A program made the translations under genes and the position numbers. Shown here in pieces: positions 8,219 to 16,338 of a stretch of DNA of 64,000 nt (the stretch's first letter is position 1; each line of letters begins with the position of its first letter). Source of the stretch: Paenibacillus sabuli (GTDB taxonomy: Bacteria > Bacillota > Bacilli > Paenibacillales > Paenibacillaceae); contig NZ_JACXIZ010000041.1 in NCBI RefSeq assembly GCF_014705605.1, positions 29,117 through 93,116 of the forward strand. The letters run 5' to 3'. The notes under the pieces are model-generated. The model saw only the letters and a list, made by a program, of their open reading frames with translations, did not search any database and had not been told where the DNA came from.

Positions 8219-9124
8219 ATGCACTACTCGTTCTCGCGCCTGGCCGCGCTCGATATCCGCTGGGCCGACCAGTTCCATGCCGCGGACGCGTCATTTCGCT
8301 GGAATCACGCGAATCCGCACTATCAGCTCATCGTCGCCAGCGACGGCCCGGTCTGGATCGAGGCGGAGGGCCGGCGCTACACCCTGCGCACCGGGGAGTC
8401 GCTGCTGCTGCTGCCATGGGAGTCGCACACCGGCTGGAACCACGCCGAGCAGCAGGGCAGCTTCTTTTGGGCGCAGTTCGCATGCGAGCCGGCGCTGCGT
8501 CCGTTCGACGCTGACGCAGCGCCCGACCTGACGATTATCCATGCCGACCGGAGCGAGCTGCGCACCGCCGGGGACCGCCACGAGGATCGGATCGTCGTGC
8601 CGAAGCTGCATCTGTCCAGCCGGCGCTACCGGCTGCTGCAGCTGTTCGAGCAGCTCGTGGAGCAGTCACGCGCGGCCCAGGGGTATTTTCGCTTCCGGCA
8701 GACGCTGCTGCTCGGCGAGATCCTGGGGCTGATCGCCGCCGACGTGCTGGAGCAGAGCGAGCGCGATACGTCGCTGCCGCAGTCCTACTTCACCTACCGC
8801 CGACTCGTCAATCTGCTCAATAACGGCTTCGCCCGTCCGATCGGCAAGGCGCTGCTGGAGCGCGAGCTCGACCGCAAGTACGCGTACCTGTGCCAGGTGT
8901 TCAAAAAATACGCCGATCTGACGATCGTCCAGTATGTGCAACGGCTGCGCGTGCAGCGCGCCTGCCACCTGCTCACCAGCACTGGCAAAAGCGTCGGCGA
9001 CATCGCCGCCGAGGTCGGCTTCGAGGACGCCTTCTACTTCAGCCGCGTCTTCAAGCGGCTGGAGGGCGTCTCGCCGGCGCGCTACCGGGACGCCAAAACG
9101 ACGCAGTCCGGGAAATCCCGTTGA
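8219..9124 (+). CDS. AraC-family regulator with cupin sensor
   Basis: 301-residue one-component regulator. The N-terminal half (about 1-150) is an AraC-type cupin, with a PHYQLIVASDGPVWIEAEG entry strand and an LRTGESLLLLPWESHTG motif. The C-terminal part (about 195-295) carries two helix-turn-helix units ending in DIAAEVGFEDAFYFSRVFKRLEGVSPARYR. The ATG at 8219 follows AAGGGGAGG at a ten-base gap; the upstream in-frame start at 8117 lacks such a site. It is divergent from the ADP-ribosylglycohydrolase gene and convergent with the sulfatase gene; the former is the likeliest target. Confidence 0.9.
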   Translation: MHYSFSRLAALDIRWADQFHAADASFRWNHANPHYQLIVASDGPVWIEAEGRRYTLRTGESLLLLPWESHTGWNHAEQQGSFFWAQFACEPALRPFDADAAPDLTIIHADRSELRTAGDRHEDRIVVPKLHLSSRRYRLLQLFEQLVEQSRAAQGYFRFRQTLLLGEILGLIAADVLEQSERDTSLPQSYFTYRRLVNLLNNGFARPIGKALLERELDRKYAYLCQVFKKYADLTIVQYVQRLRVQRACHLLTSTGKSVGDIAAEVGFEDAFYFSRVFKRLEGVSPARYRDAKTTQSGKSR

Positions 9125-9154
9125 CTGCGCCTGCTTGCTCTGGCGGCAATTAAA

Positions 9155-10573
9155 TTAAGACACCCTGTCCTCGCACGCCGCCGGCTCGTCCAGCACGGCG
9201 AGCTGCTGCGCGCGCAGCTCCCGCTTGAGCGCAGCGACGGTGTCCGCATAAGCCGGATCGGCGTACACATTGCGCAGCTCGTGCGGATCGCGCTCGAGGT
9301 CGAACAGCTCCCACTCCGGCGCGCGATCCTCGTCCACCGAGCCCGAGGTGCCGAGCGCCTGGGCGTAGTAGTAGATCAGCTTGTAGCGATGCGTGCGGAT
9401 GCCATAGTGCGAGTACACATTGTGAATGTGGTCCAGATGCATCCAGTAGCGATAGTACATCGACGTGCGCCAGCCCTCCGGCGTCTCGCCGCGCAGCACG
9501 CCGCGCAGGCTCGCGCCCTGCATCTCCTCAGGCACGGCGATGCCGGCGTACTCGAGGAAGGTGACCGGGAAGTCGACGTTGAGCGCCATCGCTTCGCTCA
9601 CGCTGCCGGCCCGGATCTCGCGCGGATAGCGGATGACCATCGGCATGCGCAGCGACTCCTCGTACATGAAGCGCTTGTCGAACCATCCGTGATCGCCGAG
9701 GAAGAAGCCCTGGTCGGACGTATACACGATGATCGTGTCGTCGGCGATGCCCTCCGCGTCGAGGTAGTCGAGCAGCCGCCCGACGCTCTCGTCGATGGAC
9801 GCGACGCAGCGCAGATAGTCCTTGATGTAGCGCTGATACTTCCAGCGCTTGGCCTCCAGCTCGCTCAGCTCCGCCGGCGCCGTGCCCTTGAGATCGACCT
9901 CGTCGTGCATGTCGCGCTCGATCCGCATCTTGGCCACCCGGGCGGCCTCGGCGCGGGTCGCATAGTCGTCGTAGAAGGTCTCCGGCTCGGGCAAGTCGAC
10001 GCCCTCGTACAGGTCCTTGTACTTCTCGTGCGGCTGCCACGGCCGATGCGGCGCCTTGTGATGGCACATCAGCATGAAGGGGCGCGTCTTGTCCCGGGCG
10101 TCCATCCAGTCGATCGAATAGTCGGTGATCAGGTCCGTGGCGTAGCCCTTGACCCGCTTGCGCTCGCCCATCTCGATGAATTCGGGATCGTGATACTCCC
10201 CTTGTCCGGGCACGACATTCCAATAATCGAAGCCCGTCGGGTCGGCGTCGCCGCCGTGCCCGAGATGCCATTTGCCGACGATGGCCGTCTGGTAGCCCTC
10301 CTGCTGCATCAGCTTCGGATAGGTCATCTGGCGGCCGTCGAGCGCATCGTGAATCGACTTGACGCCGTTGAGATGGTTGTACTTGCCGGTGAGGATCGCC
10401 GCCCGGCTCGGCGAGCAGATCGAATTGGTGCAAAAGCAGTTGTCCAGCCGCATCCCTTCGCTTGCAATCCGGTCGATGTTCGGCGTTTCATTAATCCGGC
10501 TGCCGTAGCAGCTCATGGCGTGCGACGCATGGTCGTCCGACATGATGAATACGATATTTGGCCTTTTGGTCAT
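9155..10573 (-). CDS. Type I sulfatase (alkaline phosphatase superfamily)
   Basis: 472-residue sulfatase predicted to cleave sulfate esters. Metal-binding residues lie in FIMSDDHAS near the N terminus and in YTSDQGFFLGDHGWFDKR. The catalytic cysteine is C53 in CSPSR, the C-x-P-x-R signature that a formylglycine-generating enzyme must modify; no such enzyme gene is in the window. The C-terminal subdomain (WELFDLERDPHELRNVY) is the usual arylsulfatase-like tail. No signal peptide is seen, so it looks cytoplasmic. The ATG at 10573 is chosen over an upstream GTG because GAGG is correctly spaced. It is divergent from an AraC gene, and desulfation of a sulfated glycan is the likely role. Confidence 0.9.
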   Translation of the reverse strand: MTKRPNIVFIMSDDHASHAMSCYGSRINETPNIDRIASEGMRLDNCFCTNSICSPSRAAILTGKYNHLNGVKSIHDALDGRQMTYPKLMQQEGYQTAIVGKWHLGHGGDADPTGFDYWNVVPGQGEYHDPEFIEMGERKRVKGYATDLITDYSIDWMDARDKTRPFMLMCHHKAPHRPWQPHEKYKDLYEGVDLPEPETFYDDYATRAEAARVAKMRIERDMHDEVDLKGTAPAELSELEAKRWKYQRYIKDYLRCVASIDESVGRLLDYLDAEGIADDTIIVYTSDQGFFLGDHGWFDKRFMYEESLRMPMVIRYPREIRAGSVSEAMALNVDFPVTFLEYAGIAVPEEMQGASLRGVLRGETPEGWRTSMYYRYWMHLDHIHNVYSHYGIRTHRYKLIYYYAQALGTSGSVDEDRAPEWELFDLERDPHELRNVYADPAYADTVAALKRELRAQQLAVLDEPAACEDRVS

Positions 10574-10675
10574 GGGAATCACCTCAGGCTCATTATACCG
10601 CTTACACTCGCAACGATGGAGGTAGTATGTTACGATTCCGGTATAGACTCACATTGAATGAGGGAGGCGTAGAGG

Positions 10676-11455
10676 GTGCTCGAAATCTACAGCAGCCACT
10701 TGGACGACCATATCCCGGATTGGTATAATCTTGCGCGTCAGGTGGACACGCATATCATCGCTCTGGTCACCGAAGGCAAGGTCCATTATCGGCTGGACGG
10801 CAAGGCGGTGCCGGCGAACAAGGGCGATCTGCTGTTCATTCCGCGGGGCACGCGGCGCGAGGCGCGCAACGATGCGGACGGCACGCACCAGAAGTACACC
10901 GTGCTATTTGGCGGCTCGCTGGACGAACTGCCCTTTTTTGGCGCGGCTGCGCCGATCGTGCGACGTACCCGGAGCTTCGATTATTTCAAGGAAAAAATGC
11001 AGCTGCTGCACCGCCATTCCATCGAACGCCGTCCCTACTACGAGACGATCCGGAGCGGCATCCTGACGGAGCTGCTCGCCACGCTCGGCCGCGAGCTGCT
11101 GACGCCGCCCGTACCGCTGCGCAAGCTCAGCGCCGTCCGCAAGCTCGAGCAGCATATCCTGACCCACTTCCGGCGGGCGGTAACGCTGGGCGAGCTCGCC
11201 CGATTGATTGACCGCTCCCCCAATTATACCCTTACCGTGTTCAAGGAGGTCACTGGTCAGACGCCGCAGGCGTATATGCAGTCGCTGCGCATCTCGACCG
11301 CGATGGAGCTGCTGCAGCACACCGACCTGCCGGTCAAGGCGATCAGCGAACACCTGGGGTATTACGACACCTCGTACTTCTACAAGATGTTCCGCCGCGC
11401 CACCGGCATGTCGCCGTCCGCCTACGCAAAGGCGCGGCGCCGGGAACCGCGCTGA
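10676..11455 (+). CDS. AraC-family regulator
   Basis: 259-residue one-component regulator with an N-terminal cupin (about 15-100; GKVHYRLDGKAVPANKGDLLFIPRG) and a C-terminal double HTH (about 155-255) ending DLPVKAISEHLGYYDTSYFYKMFRRATGMSPSAY. The GTG start is supported by AGGGAGG at 10661-10667. It is divergent from the sulfatase gene with about 100 bp between starts, an arrangement typical of a regulator and its target. Effector unknown; a sugar or sulfated sugar is plausible from context. Confidence 0.9.
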   Translation: MLEIYSSHLDDHIPDWYNLARQVDTHIIALVTEGKVHYRLDGKAVPANKGDLLFIPRGTRREARNDADGTHQKYTVLFGGSLDELPFFGAAAPIVRRTRSFDYFKEKMQLLHRHSIERRPYYETIRSGILTELLATLGRELLTPPVPLRKLSAVRKLEQHILTHFRRAVTLGELARLIDRSPNYTLTVFKEVTGQTPQAYMQSLRISTAMELLQHTDLPVKAISEHLGYYDTSYFYKMFRRATGMSPSAYAKARRREPR

Positions 11456-11536
11456 GCCGGCAACCGGCAACGGGGGCATGCCCGTCGCCGCTCGTGCAGA
11501 TGCTGCTGGCTGTCCGCCATGCTCCATGGAACGGCA

Positions 11537-11579
11537 GCCGGGCGGCGGCTCGCAATACTCATGAGCGCCGCCGCCCGGC
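11537..11579. other. Strong GC-rich inverted repeat between convergent genes
   Basis: A 13-bp GC stem (GCCGGGCGGCGGC with its complement) encloses an 11-base loop, extended inward by GCTC/GAGC. It sits between the ends of the AraC gene and the lipoprotein gene. Neither strand has a T-run after the stem, so classical intrinsic termination is uncertain. Confidence 0.4.
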
Positions 11580-11595
11580 AAAATAGGACTTGCAG

Positions 11596-12684
11596 TTATT
11601 GCGCGCCCGTGAGCGCCCGTACCACATCGTCGATCTTCATCGCATCGGCAGTCGGACCGTTGAGCATCCAGTGGCGTGCCGACACCATGTATACCTGCTC
11701 TTGCTTCACCGCCGGGTGCCGCTTCCAGATCTCCAGTTCCTCCACCTCGGCCATCCCGCGCAGTTCCTCCTCGTACTGCTCGGCCGTCGAGTAGGAGGAG
11801 CCGACCACGACGAACAGATGGTCCGCAGTCAGTTCGGGGAATGTCTCCAGTGCCGCGATCTCGCCCCATGTCCCTTCCTCGGCGTCCTCCATCCGCGCCG
11901 CGATAGCAGGCGATACCTCCAGTCCGAGCTCGCTGTAGAGCAGCTCTGTGTATACGAACCAGGGATAGAAGACCTGCACCTCCTTGATCGACGGGCGAAT
12001 CGCGGCGACCGTGCTCCCGCTATTACCGGCTTGTTTGATCGCCGCGCTCGCCTGCCCCAGCTTGTCCGCATACTGCTGCACGACCCGCTGCGCCTGCTCC
12101 TGGCGGCCAAGCGCTTCTCCCAGCTCGACAATTGAGCTCCGCCAATCGCCGCGTGCATAGACGATCGTCGGCGCGATCTTGCTGAGCTGATCGTAGATAT
12201 CCTGCTCGTATACCGCCAGATCGGACGCAATGATCAGTTCGGGGCTGCCCTGCAGGATCGCCTCGTAATTGAGCGTATCGCCGACATCCGCGATGATCTC
12301 CACGCCCTGTCCCTCCAGCGTCTCATACAAGTAGTGACCCGTCGGCACGCTTGCCTGCGCCAGCGGCACCTCCAGCGCGAGCGCGATATCCTCCAGCCCT
12401 GCCACCATGATTCGCTGAGGCTGCGCCGGAATGTCCGTCGTGCCCATCAGATGCTGAACCTGGCGCGTCTGCGGCTGCTCCGCATGCGCTCCCCCGTTGC
12501 TCGGCTGCTGTCCTTGCCGCGACGCAGCGTTGCCGCTGGTCGCCCCCTCATTGCCCGTTGCGGCGCTGTTGCCGCTCGGCGTCTCGTTCGCCGGCGCGGC
12601 CGTGTTGCCGGCCGGTGCGCCGCACGCCGCGAACAGCAGCGACATGCCCAGCAGCATCGCCGCCATGGTGGACGGCTTGTACAT
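11596..12684 (-). CDS. Iron-siderophore ABC substrate-binding lipoprotein (internal start)
   Basis: From the ATG at 12684 the frame gives a 362-residue FecB/FeuA-type binding protein. A basic-hydrophobic signal ends in a lipobox-like LFAAC, then a Gly/Ala/Asn/Ser-rich linker to about residue 75. The type III periplasmic binding fold follows, with PQRIMVAGLEDIALALEVPLAQ, VGDTLNYEAILQGSPELIIAS and a C-terminal TADHLFVVVGSS lobe. A weak purine-rich site (GGAAGTGGG) precedes the ATG, and a perfect Fur box lies about 56 bp upstream. Role: capture of ferric siderophore at the membrane surface. Permease and ATPase partners must be encoded elsewhere. Confidence 0.75.
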   Translation of the reverse strand: MYKPSTMAAMLLGMSLLFAACGAPAGNTAAPANETPSGNSAATGNEGATSGNAASRQGQQPSNGGAHAEQPQTRQVQHLMGTTDIPAQPQRIMVAGLEDIALALEVPLAQASVPTGHYLYETLEGQGVEIIADVGDTLNYEAILQGSPELIIASDLAVYEQDIYDQLSKIAPTIVYARGDWRSSIVELGEALGRQEQAQRVVQQYADKLGQASAAIKQAGNSGSTVAAIRPSIKEVQVFYPWFVYTELLYSELGLEVSPAIAARMEDAEEGTWGEIAALETFPELTADHLFVVVGSSYSTAEQYEEELRGMAEVEELEIWKRHPAVKQEQVYMVSARHWMLNGPTADAMKIDDVVRALTGAQ

Positions 12685-13650
12685 TCGTCCCACTTCCCAT
12701 TCCCCTTCCTCTGCTTGACGATTCTCATTCTCATGTAAATGATAATGATTATCACCTCGGGGTACAATGGATCGATCCGAACCAACCGATGGATATATCT
12801 GAACCTTGCCGCTCGGAAGGGTCTCGCCCTGCCTGAATTGCAGCGGCGATACCAGCGCATGCTTCTTGAACACGCGGCTGAAATAATATTCGTCGCGGTA
12901 GCCCACCTCGGCGGCGATCTCGCGCAGCGAGGCGTCCGTACTGCGCAGGAGCCGAGTGGCGTGAGACATCCGCACATGAGTCACATAATCGAGCGTGCTC
13001 ATCCCGAGCCGCTTGCGGAAGGCGCGGCTCAGATAGCTCGTGCTGCAGCCGAGCGCCTCCGCCAGCGCCTCGACGCTCAGCTCGTCGGCGTAGCGCAGCT
13101 GGATCCACTGCATCGCCTGGGCGACCACATCTCCCCCGGCCGCCGCGGACGCGGCATCGAGCTGCCGGATCAGCTCGCCGACGAACTGGTACAGCGCCCC
13201 CTTCGCCTGCAGCCGGCCGAGCCGGCTCTCCAACTGCCAGCAGCGGTGCATCTGCAGGGCGGTCGCATGCAGGGTCAGCGGCTCCGGCGGCGACAGGCCG
13301 TACGCCAGCTTGAACGGATCCCCGCCCTCCAGCAAGCGATCCAGGCCGCGGCCGTATGGCGGCACCAGCGCTGCTTTGTACAAGATCAAGTAATACTCGA
13401 GCCGCTGCTCGGCGTGTGTGATCTCAACCAGAGCACCCTTGCCGCCGTGCAGCACGTGGAAGCGGCGCACCGCATGCTCGATGCCGTCCAGAGCCAGCCT
13501 GCCGGAGCCCCGCACGAGCAGAATAAATGCGCTTGCCGGCAGGCGATAGCGCTGCAGCGGGACGTCCGCCGCATCCGCATGGCCATGCCGGACGTCGAGC
13601 AGACGCACGTCCGCCTCCGACCAGATGAATACATGCTCCTTCCACTCCAC
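11596..13650 (-). CDS. AraC regulator read in frame into a siderophore-binding lipoprotein
   Basis: One uninterrupted 684-codon frame. Codons 1-290 encode an AraC regulator: an N-terminal sensor part, then a double HTH (about 185-285) containing SLREIAAEVGYRDEYYFSRVFKKHALVSPLQF. No stop follows the HTH. The frame continues through about 35 unstructured codons that contain a Fur box, into a complete lipoprotein signal and a periplasmic binding domain. The GTG start at 13650 is backed by GAGGTG seven bases upstream. Bacillus Btr is a known AraC-binding-domain fusion, but it has no signal peptide in its middle. I think the regulator and lipoprotein are two translation units whose separating stop codon is missing, either naturally or by sequencing error. 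No permease genes follow. Confidence 0.75.
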   Translation of the reverse strand: MEWKEHVFIWSEADVRLLDVRHGHADAADVPLQRYRLPASAFILLVRGSGRLALDGIEHAVRRFHVLHGGKGALVEITHAEQRLEYYLILYKAALVPPYGRGLDRLLEGGDPFKLAYGLSPPEPLTLHATALQMHRCWQLESRLGRLQAKGALYQFVGELIRQLDAASAAAGGDVVAQAMQWIQLRYADELSVEALAEALGCSTSYLSRAFRKRLGMSTLDYVTHVRMSHATRLLRSTDASLREIAAEVGYRDEYYFSRVFKKHALVSPLQFRQGETLPSGKVQIYPSVGSDRSIVPRGDNHYHLHENENRQAEEGEWEVGRMYKPSTMAAMLLGMSLLFAACGAPAGNTAAPANETPSGNSAATGNEGATSGNAASRQGQQPSNGGAHAEQPQTRQVQHLMGTTDIPAQPQRIMVAGLEDIALALEVPLAQASVPTGHYLYETLEGQGVEIIADVGDTLNYEAILQGSPELIIASDLAVYEQDIYDQLSKIAPTIVYARGDWRSSIVELGEALGRQEQAQRVVQQYADKLGQASAAIKQAGNSGSTVAAIRPSIKEVQVFYPWFVYTELLYSELGLEVSPAIAARMEDAEEGTWGEIAALETFPELTADHLFVVVGSSYSTAEQYEEELRGMAEVEELEIWKRHPAVKQEQVYMVSARHWMLNGPTADAMKIDDVVRALTGAQ
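12740..12754 (-). promoter_or_regulatory. Fur box, perfect 7-1-7 palindrome
   Basis: TGATAATGATTATCA fits the Gram-positive 7-1-7 Fur consensus at every position. Toward the lipoprotein start the bases ATGAGAATGAGAATC look like a second, weaker set of Fur half-sites. On the minus strand TTGTAC, a 17-base gap and TATCAT form a plausible promoter whose -10 overlaps the box, which would give iron repression. The box lies inside the open AraC-lipoprotein frame. Confidence 0.88.
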
Positions 13651-13730
13651 CTTGCTTCACCTCGCATCCGCATACGTCTATCGTCTCAGTATACGGTCCG
13701 GCGGAGCAATATGCCAAGTGCCTGGCCACG

Positions 13731-14786
13731 TCAATCGTACGTCAGCACCACCTGAATGACCGCGTCCGGACGCGTATCGATCTGCGCATACGCATCGGCG
13801 ATCTCGCCATACGGCACCCGATGCGTGATCAGCGCCTCGAGCGGCAGCTCGCCGAGCAGCTCGAGGCAAGCCTGCGTCTTGCGCGCCTGTGTCCACATGC
13901 CCGCGATCGCCGGATCGGTGCCCCCCGTATGCGAGGAACGAAGGGCGACCCGATTGTGATGGTACTCCTCCGACAGATTCAGCGCCTCGCATTGGCCGGG
14001 GTACCAGCCGACCGTCGTCACCGTCGTATCGTAGCCCGCGATCCGGATGGCCTGCTGCAGCGCGCGCTGGCTGCCCGACGCCTCCAGCACCAGATCGGCG
14101 CCGCGGTTGTCCGTCAGTCCGCGCACCTCCAGGGCGACATCTCCCTCTCCGGCCGCATTGAAGACATGGTCGGCCCCGCCGGCCTTGGCCGCTTCCAGCC
14201 GGGCGGGAATGACATCGACGCCGATCGTCTGCCCGGCGCCCGAGCGCTTGACGAGCCGCAGGATGAGCTGGCCCATCACCCCGAGTCCGGAGACGACGAC
14301 CGTATCGCCCAGCTTGATCCGGGAATCGAGCACGCTGTTGAAGGCGGTCAGCAGATTCGTCAGCAGCACCGCACGCTCCGGATTCACAGCTTCTGGCAGC
14401 TTGATTGCCGCGGAGGCCGCACACACGACCTCGCTCTGATGCGGCGCGTTCACGTAGACGAGATCGCCCCTGCGCAGCGCATTCGCGTCCGCGCCCGTTT
14501 CGACGACCTCGCCGACGCACGCGTAGCCCATGTACCAGACCCCCGGCTCGCTGCTGCGGATCGGGTAGGTCCAGATCGCTGCCTCCCCGCCTTCCTCGAA
14601 CAGGCCGGTTCGAGGATTTTTGCGGCGCCTGAAGAATGGCGCCTGACCGCGGTATACCTGCATTTCCGTGCCGTGGCTGATGCCGCTGTACAGCGTCCGC
14701 ACCCGCACTTCCTCCGGGCCGACGGCCCGGCTCGGCTCGTTTGCGATTTTGATGCGCTTCGGTCCCTCATAGACCATAATTTTCAT
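13731..14786 (-). CDS. Medium-chain (zinc-type) alcohol dehydrogenase-like protein
   Basis: 351-residue member of the MDR superfamily. The N-terminal GroES-like domain (about 1-150) has SGISHGTEMQVYRG. The Rossmann part begins with VVVSGLGVMGQLILRLVK (GxGxxG), followed by an acidic residue in IGVDVIP that favours NAD. The C-terminal EALITHRVPYGEIADAYAQI is the usual MDR closing segment. The usual catalytic zinc cysteine is not obvious, as in several sugar-alcohol and BchC-like members. The ATG at 14786 has AGGGTG upstream and removes a weak N-terminal extension. Divergent from an AraC gene. Likely oxidises a polyol or reduces a keto sugar; substrate unknown. Confidence 0.85.
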   Translation of the reverse strand: MKIMVYEGPKRIKIANEPSRAVGPEEVRVRTLYSGISHGTEMQVYRGQAPFFRRRKNPRTGLFEEGGEAAIWTYPIRSSEPGVWYMGYACVGEVVETGADANALRRGDLVYVNAPHQSEVVCAASAAIKLPEAVNPERAVLLTNLLTAFNSVLDSRIKLGDTVVVSGLGVMGQLILRLVKRSGAGQTIGVDVIPARLEAAKAGGADHVFNAAGEGDVALEVRGLTDNRGADLVLEASGSQRALQQAIRIAGYDTTVTTVGWYPGQCEALNLSEEYHHNRVALRSSHTGGTDPAIAGMWTQARKTQACLELLGELPLEALITHRVPYGEIADAYAQIDTRPDAVIQVVLTYD

Positions 14787-14884
14787 GTTCATCACCCTGA
14801 CTTTTGTGGTTTCGGCATTCCGGGAAGCTTCCGCGTGTCTTTTATTATACGGAGCGTGTCTGATCTTCGGAATGCAACTTTGGG

Positions 14885-14914
14885 TGATGAACTTGCATTT
14901 TTGTGTGGTGAACT
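14885..14914. promoter_or_regulatory. Direct repeats 21 bp apart, candidate AraC operator
   Basis: TGATGAACT at 14885 and TGGTGAACT at 14906 are direct repeats two helical turns apart, the geometry bound by the two HTH units of AraC proteins. ACTTGCA and TGCAAGT also form an inverted pair nearby. They lie between the divergent dehydrogenase and AraC genes. Confidence 0.4.
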
Positions 14915-14962
14915 CTACACTAGGCCTGTATTGCAAGTGAATGTCCGAGAGGGGGGGAGGGA

Positions 14963-15829
14963 TTGCGAATTGAATGCAATCACGCACCGGATGCCGCAGC
15001 AGAGGCGGATCTGTTCTACTGCGGCTATGAGGACTGCGCGCCCGATTTTTCACTCGGGCCGAATGTCCGGGACTGCTACCTGCTGCACTATGTGGAGAAA
15101 GGCAGGGGACATTACAAGATTGGCGATGCCGAATACCCGCTGGAGGCGGGCGAGCTGTTTGTCATTTACCCCGGCGAGGTCGTCTATTACTGGACGGAGC
15201 GTGACGATCCCTGGTCTTTTTGCTGGTTCGCGTTCGATGGCAGCGGCGCTGCCGGGCTGCTGGAGCGAGCCGGACTTGGCCGGGATCGCCCGACACTGCG
15301 GCTGCGGGACGGCCGGATGCTCTCGTCCTGCGTCACCGGCATGATCGCCGCCGTCTCGGAACGGCCGTACGGCTATGAGACCGAGGTGCGGGGCCGGCTA
15401 TACCTGGCGCTGGCGGAGCTGGAGCGCGCCTACCGGGACGCGCAGCCGGGCACCGCGGCGACCGCCAAGCCGGCCGAGACCTATGCGCGCGAGGCGCTGC
15501 GCTACATGGCGTTCCATTATTCCGAGCCGGTGTCGGTGCGCGAGGTCGCAGCCTACGTCGGCTTGGAACGCACCTATTTCGCCAAGCTGTTCAAGACGGT
15601 CTGCGGGCGCTCGCCCAAAGCGCATCTGATCGCACTGCGGATCGACAAGGCCTGCACGCTGCTGCGCACGACCGCCCTCCCGGTGAGCGAGATCGGACGG
15701 TGCGTCGGGATCGACGACGATTACTACTTCTCCCGCCTCTTCAAGCGCGTAACGGGCCAGTCCCCCTCCGCGTACCGGCGCATCGCAGCAAAAAACCTTC
15801 CCTCCACCTCAGGTGGAAGGAAGGAATAA
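14963..15829 (+). CDS. AraC-family regulator
   Basis: 288-residue one-component regulator: cupin sensor at about 30-110 (HYVEKGRGHYKIGDAEYPLEAG, FVIYPGEVVYYW) and C-terminal double HTH at about 175-280 (SVREVAAYVGLERTYFAKLFKTVCGRSPKAHL and SEIGRCVGIDDDYYFSRLFKRVTGQSP). The TTG at 14963 is the annotated start, with a long G-rich run including GGAGG just upstream; spacing is tight, so the exact start is uncertain. The last codons overlap the stem of a terminator serving the opposite strand. It probably controls the divergent MDR dehydrogenase gene. Confidence 0.88.
   Translation: MRIECNHAPDAAAEADLFYCGYEDCAPDFSLGPNVRDCYLLHYVEKGRGHYKIGDAEYPLEAGELFVIYPGEVVYYWTERDDPWSFCWFAFDGSGAAGLLERAGLGRDRPTLRLRDGRMLSSCVTGMIAAVSERPYGYETEVRGRLYLALAELERAYRDAQPGTAATAKPAETYAREALRYMAFHYSEPVSVREVAAYVGLERTYFAKLFKTVCGRSPKAHLIALRIDKACTLLRTTALPVSEIGRCVGIDDDYYFSRLFKRVTGQSPSAYRRIAAKNLPSTSGGRKE
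15790..15824 (-). terminator. Intrinsic terminator downstream of the decayed sugar locus
   Basis: A 13-position stem (CCTTCC/GGAAGG and TCCACC/GGTGGA, one mismatch) with a three-base loop. On the minus strand it is followed by a run of T (15795-15791). It is a well-preserved terminator of the now broken minus-strand genes. Confidence 0.8.
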
Positions 15830-15832
15830 AAA

Positions 15833-16140
15833 TCAGATGATGTGCGGTTTGCCGTCTTGCCAACGCAGCTTGACGTGCGAGAGGTACCACGTTTTGCCCT
15901 TATCGTTGTTGCCCTGGTAGAACAGACACGTCTGCCCGTCGTCGTCCGTGAACACGAACGGATGGCCCGACTCCGCTTCGTTCCAGCTGCCCGCACCCCA
16001 TTGGGCAGGAACGGCTCCTGGAACAGCCGCGACCAGCGGATGCCGTCGTCGCTGACCGCGCAGCCGATCTGCTGCGGCCGTTGTTCCATGCGCCGGTCGG
16101 TCGAAATACCGGATTGGTCGGATTTTTGCGGAAGGTCACG
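15833..16140 (-). pseudogene. C-terminal remnant of a GH43-like glycosidase
   Basis: The minus strand encodes IGCAVSDDGIRWSRLFQEPF, then after a one-base frameshift near 15995 continues as GSWNEAESGHPFVFTDDDG, LFYQGNNDKGKTWYLS and KLRWQDGKPHII before the stop at 15835-15833. This is the last blade and tail typical of five-bladed GH43/GH32-like enzymes. The 5' part of the gene is missing and the fragment is joined directly to a permease fragment. GH43 assignment is tentative. Confidence 0.65.
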
Positions 16141-16338
16141 CCGCAAGGAGAGCGGCAGCACGATTTTCGCGACCAGCCGCCATTCCTTGCAGCCGTCGAT
16201 CCGCGCCGATTCGACCACTTCCTCGGGGATGTTCTGAAAGAAGGTGCGCATCACCAGCATGTTGAACACGCTGACCAGATTGAGCAGCCAGACTGCCCCG
16301 AACGTATTGATGACGTGAAAAAACTTGAACGCGAGAAA
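16141..16338 (-). pseudogene. Internal fragment of a YtcP/AraQ-type ABC permease
   Basis: The frame reads FNMLVMRTFFQNIPEEVVESARIDGCKEWRLVAKIVLPLSL in overlapping pieces. It contains the EAA-loop region (ESARIDGCKEW) that contacts the ATPase in sugar permeases. Both ends are abruptly replaced by other sequence, so only about 65 codons of a protein of about 290 residues remain. Confidence 0.75.
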
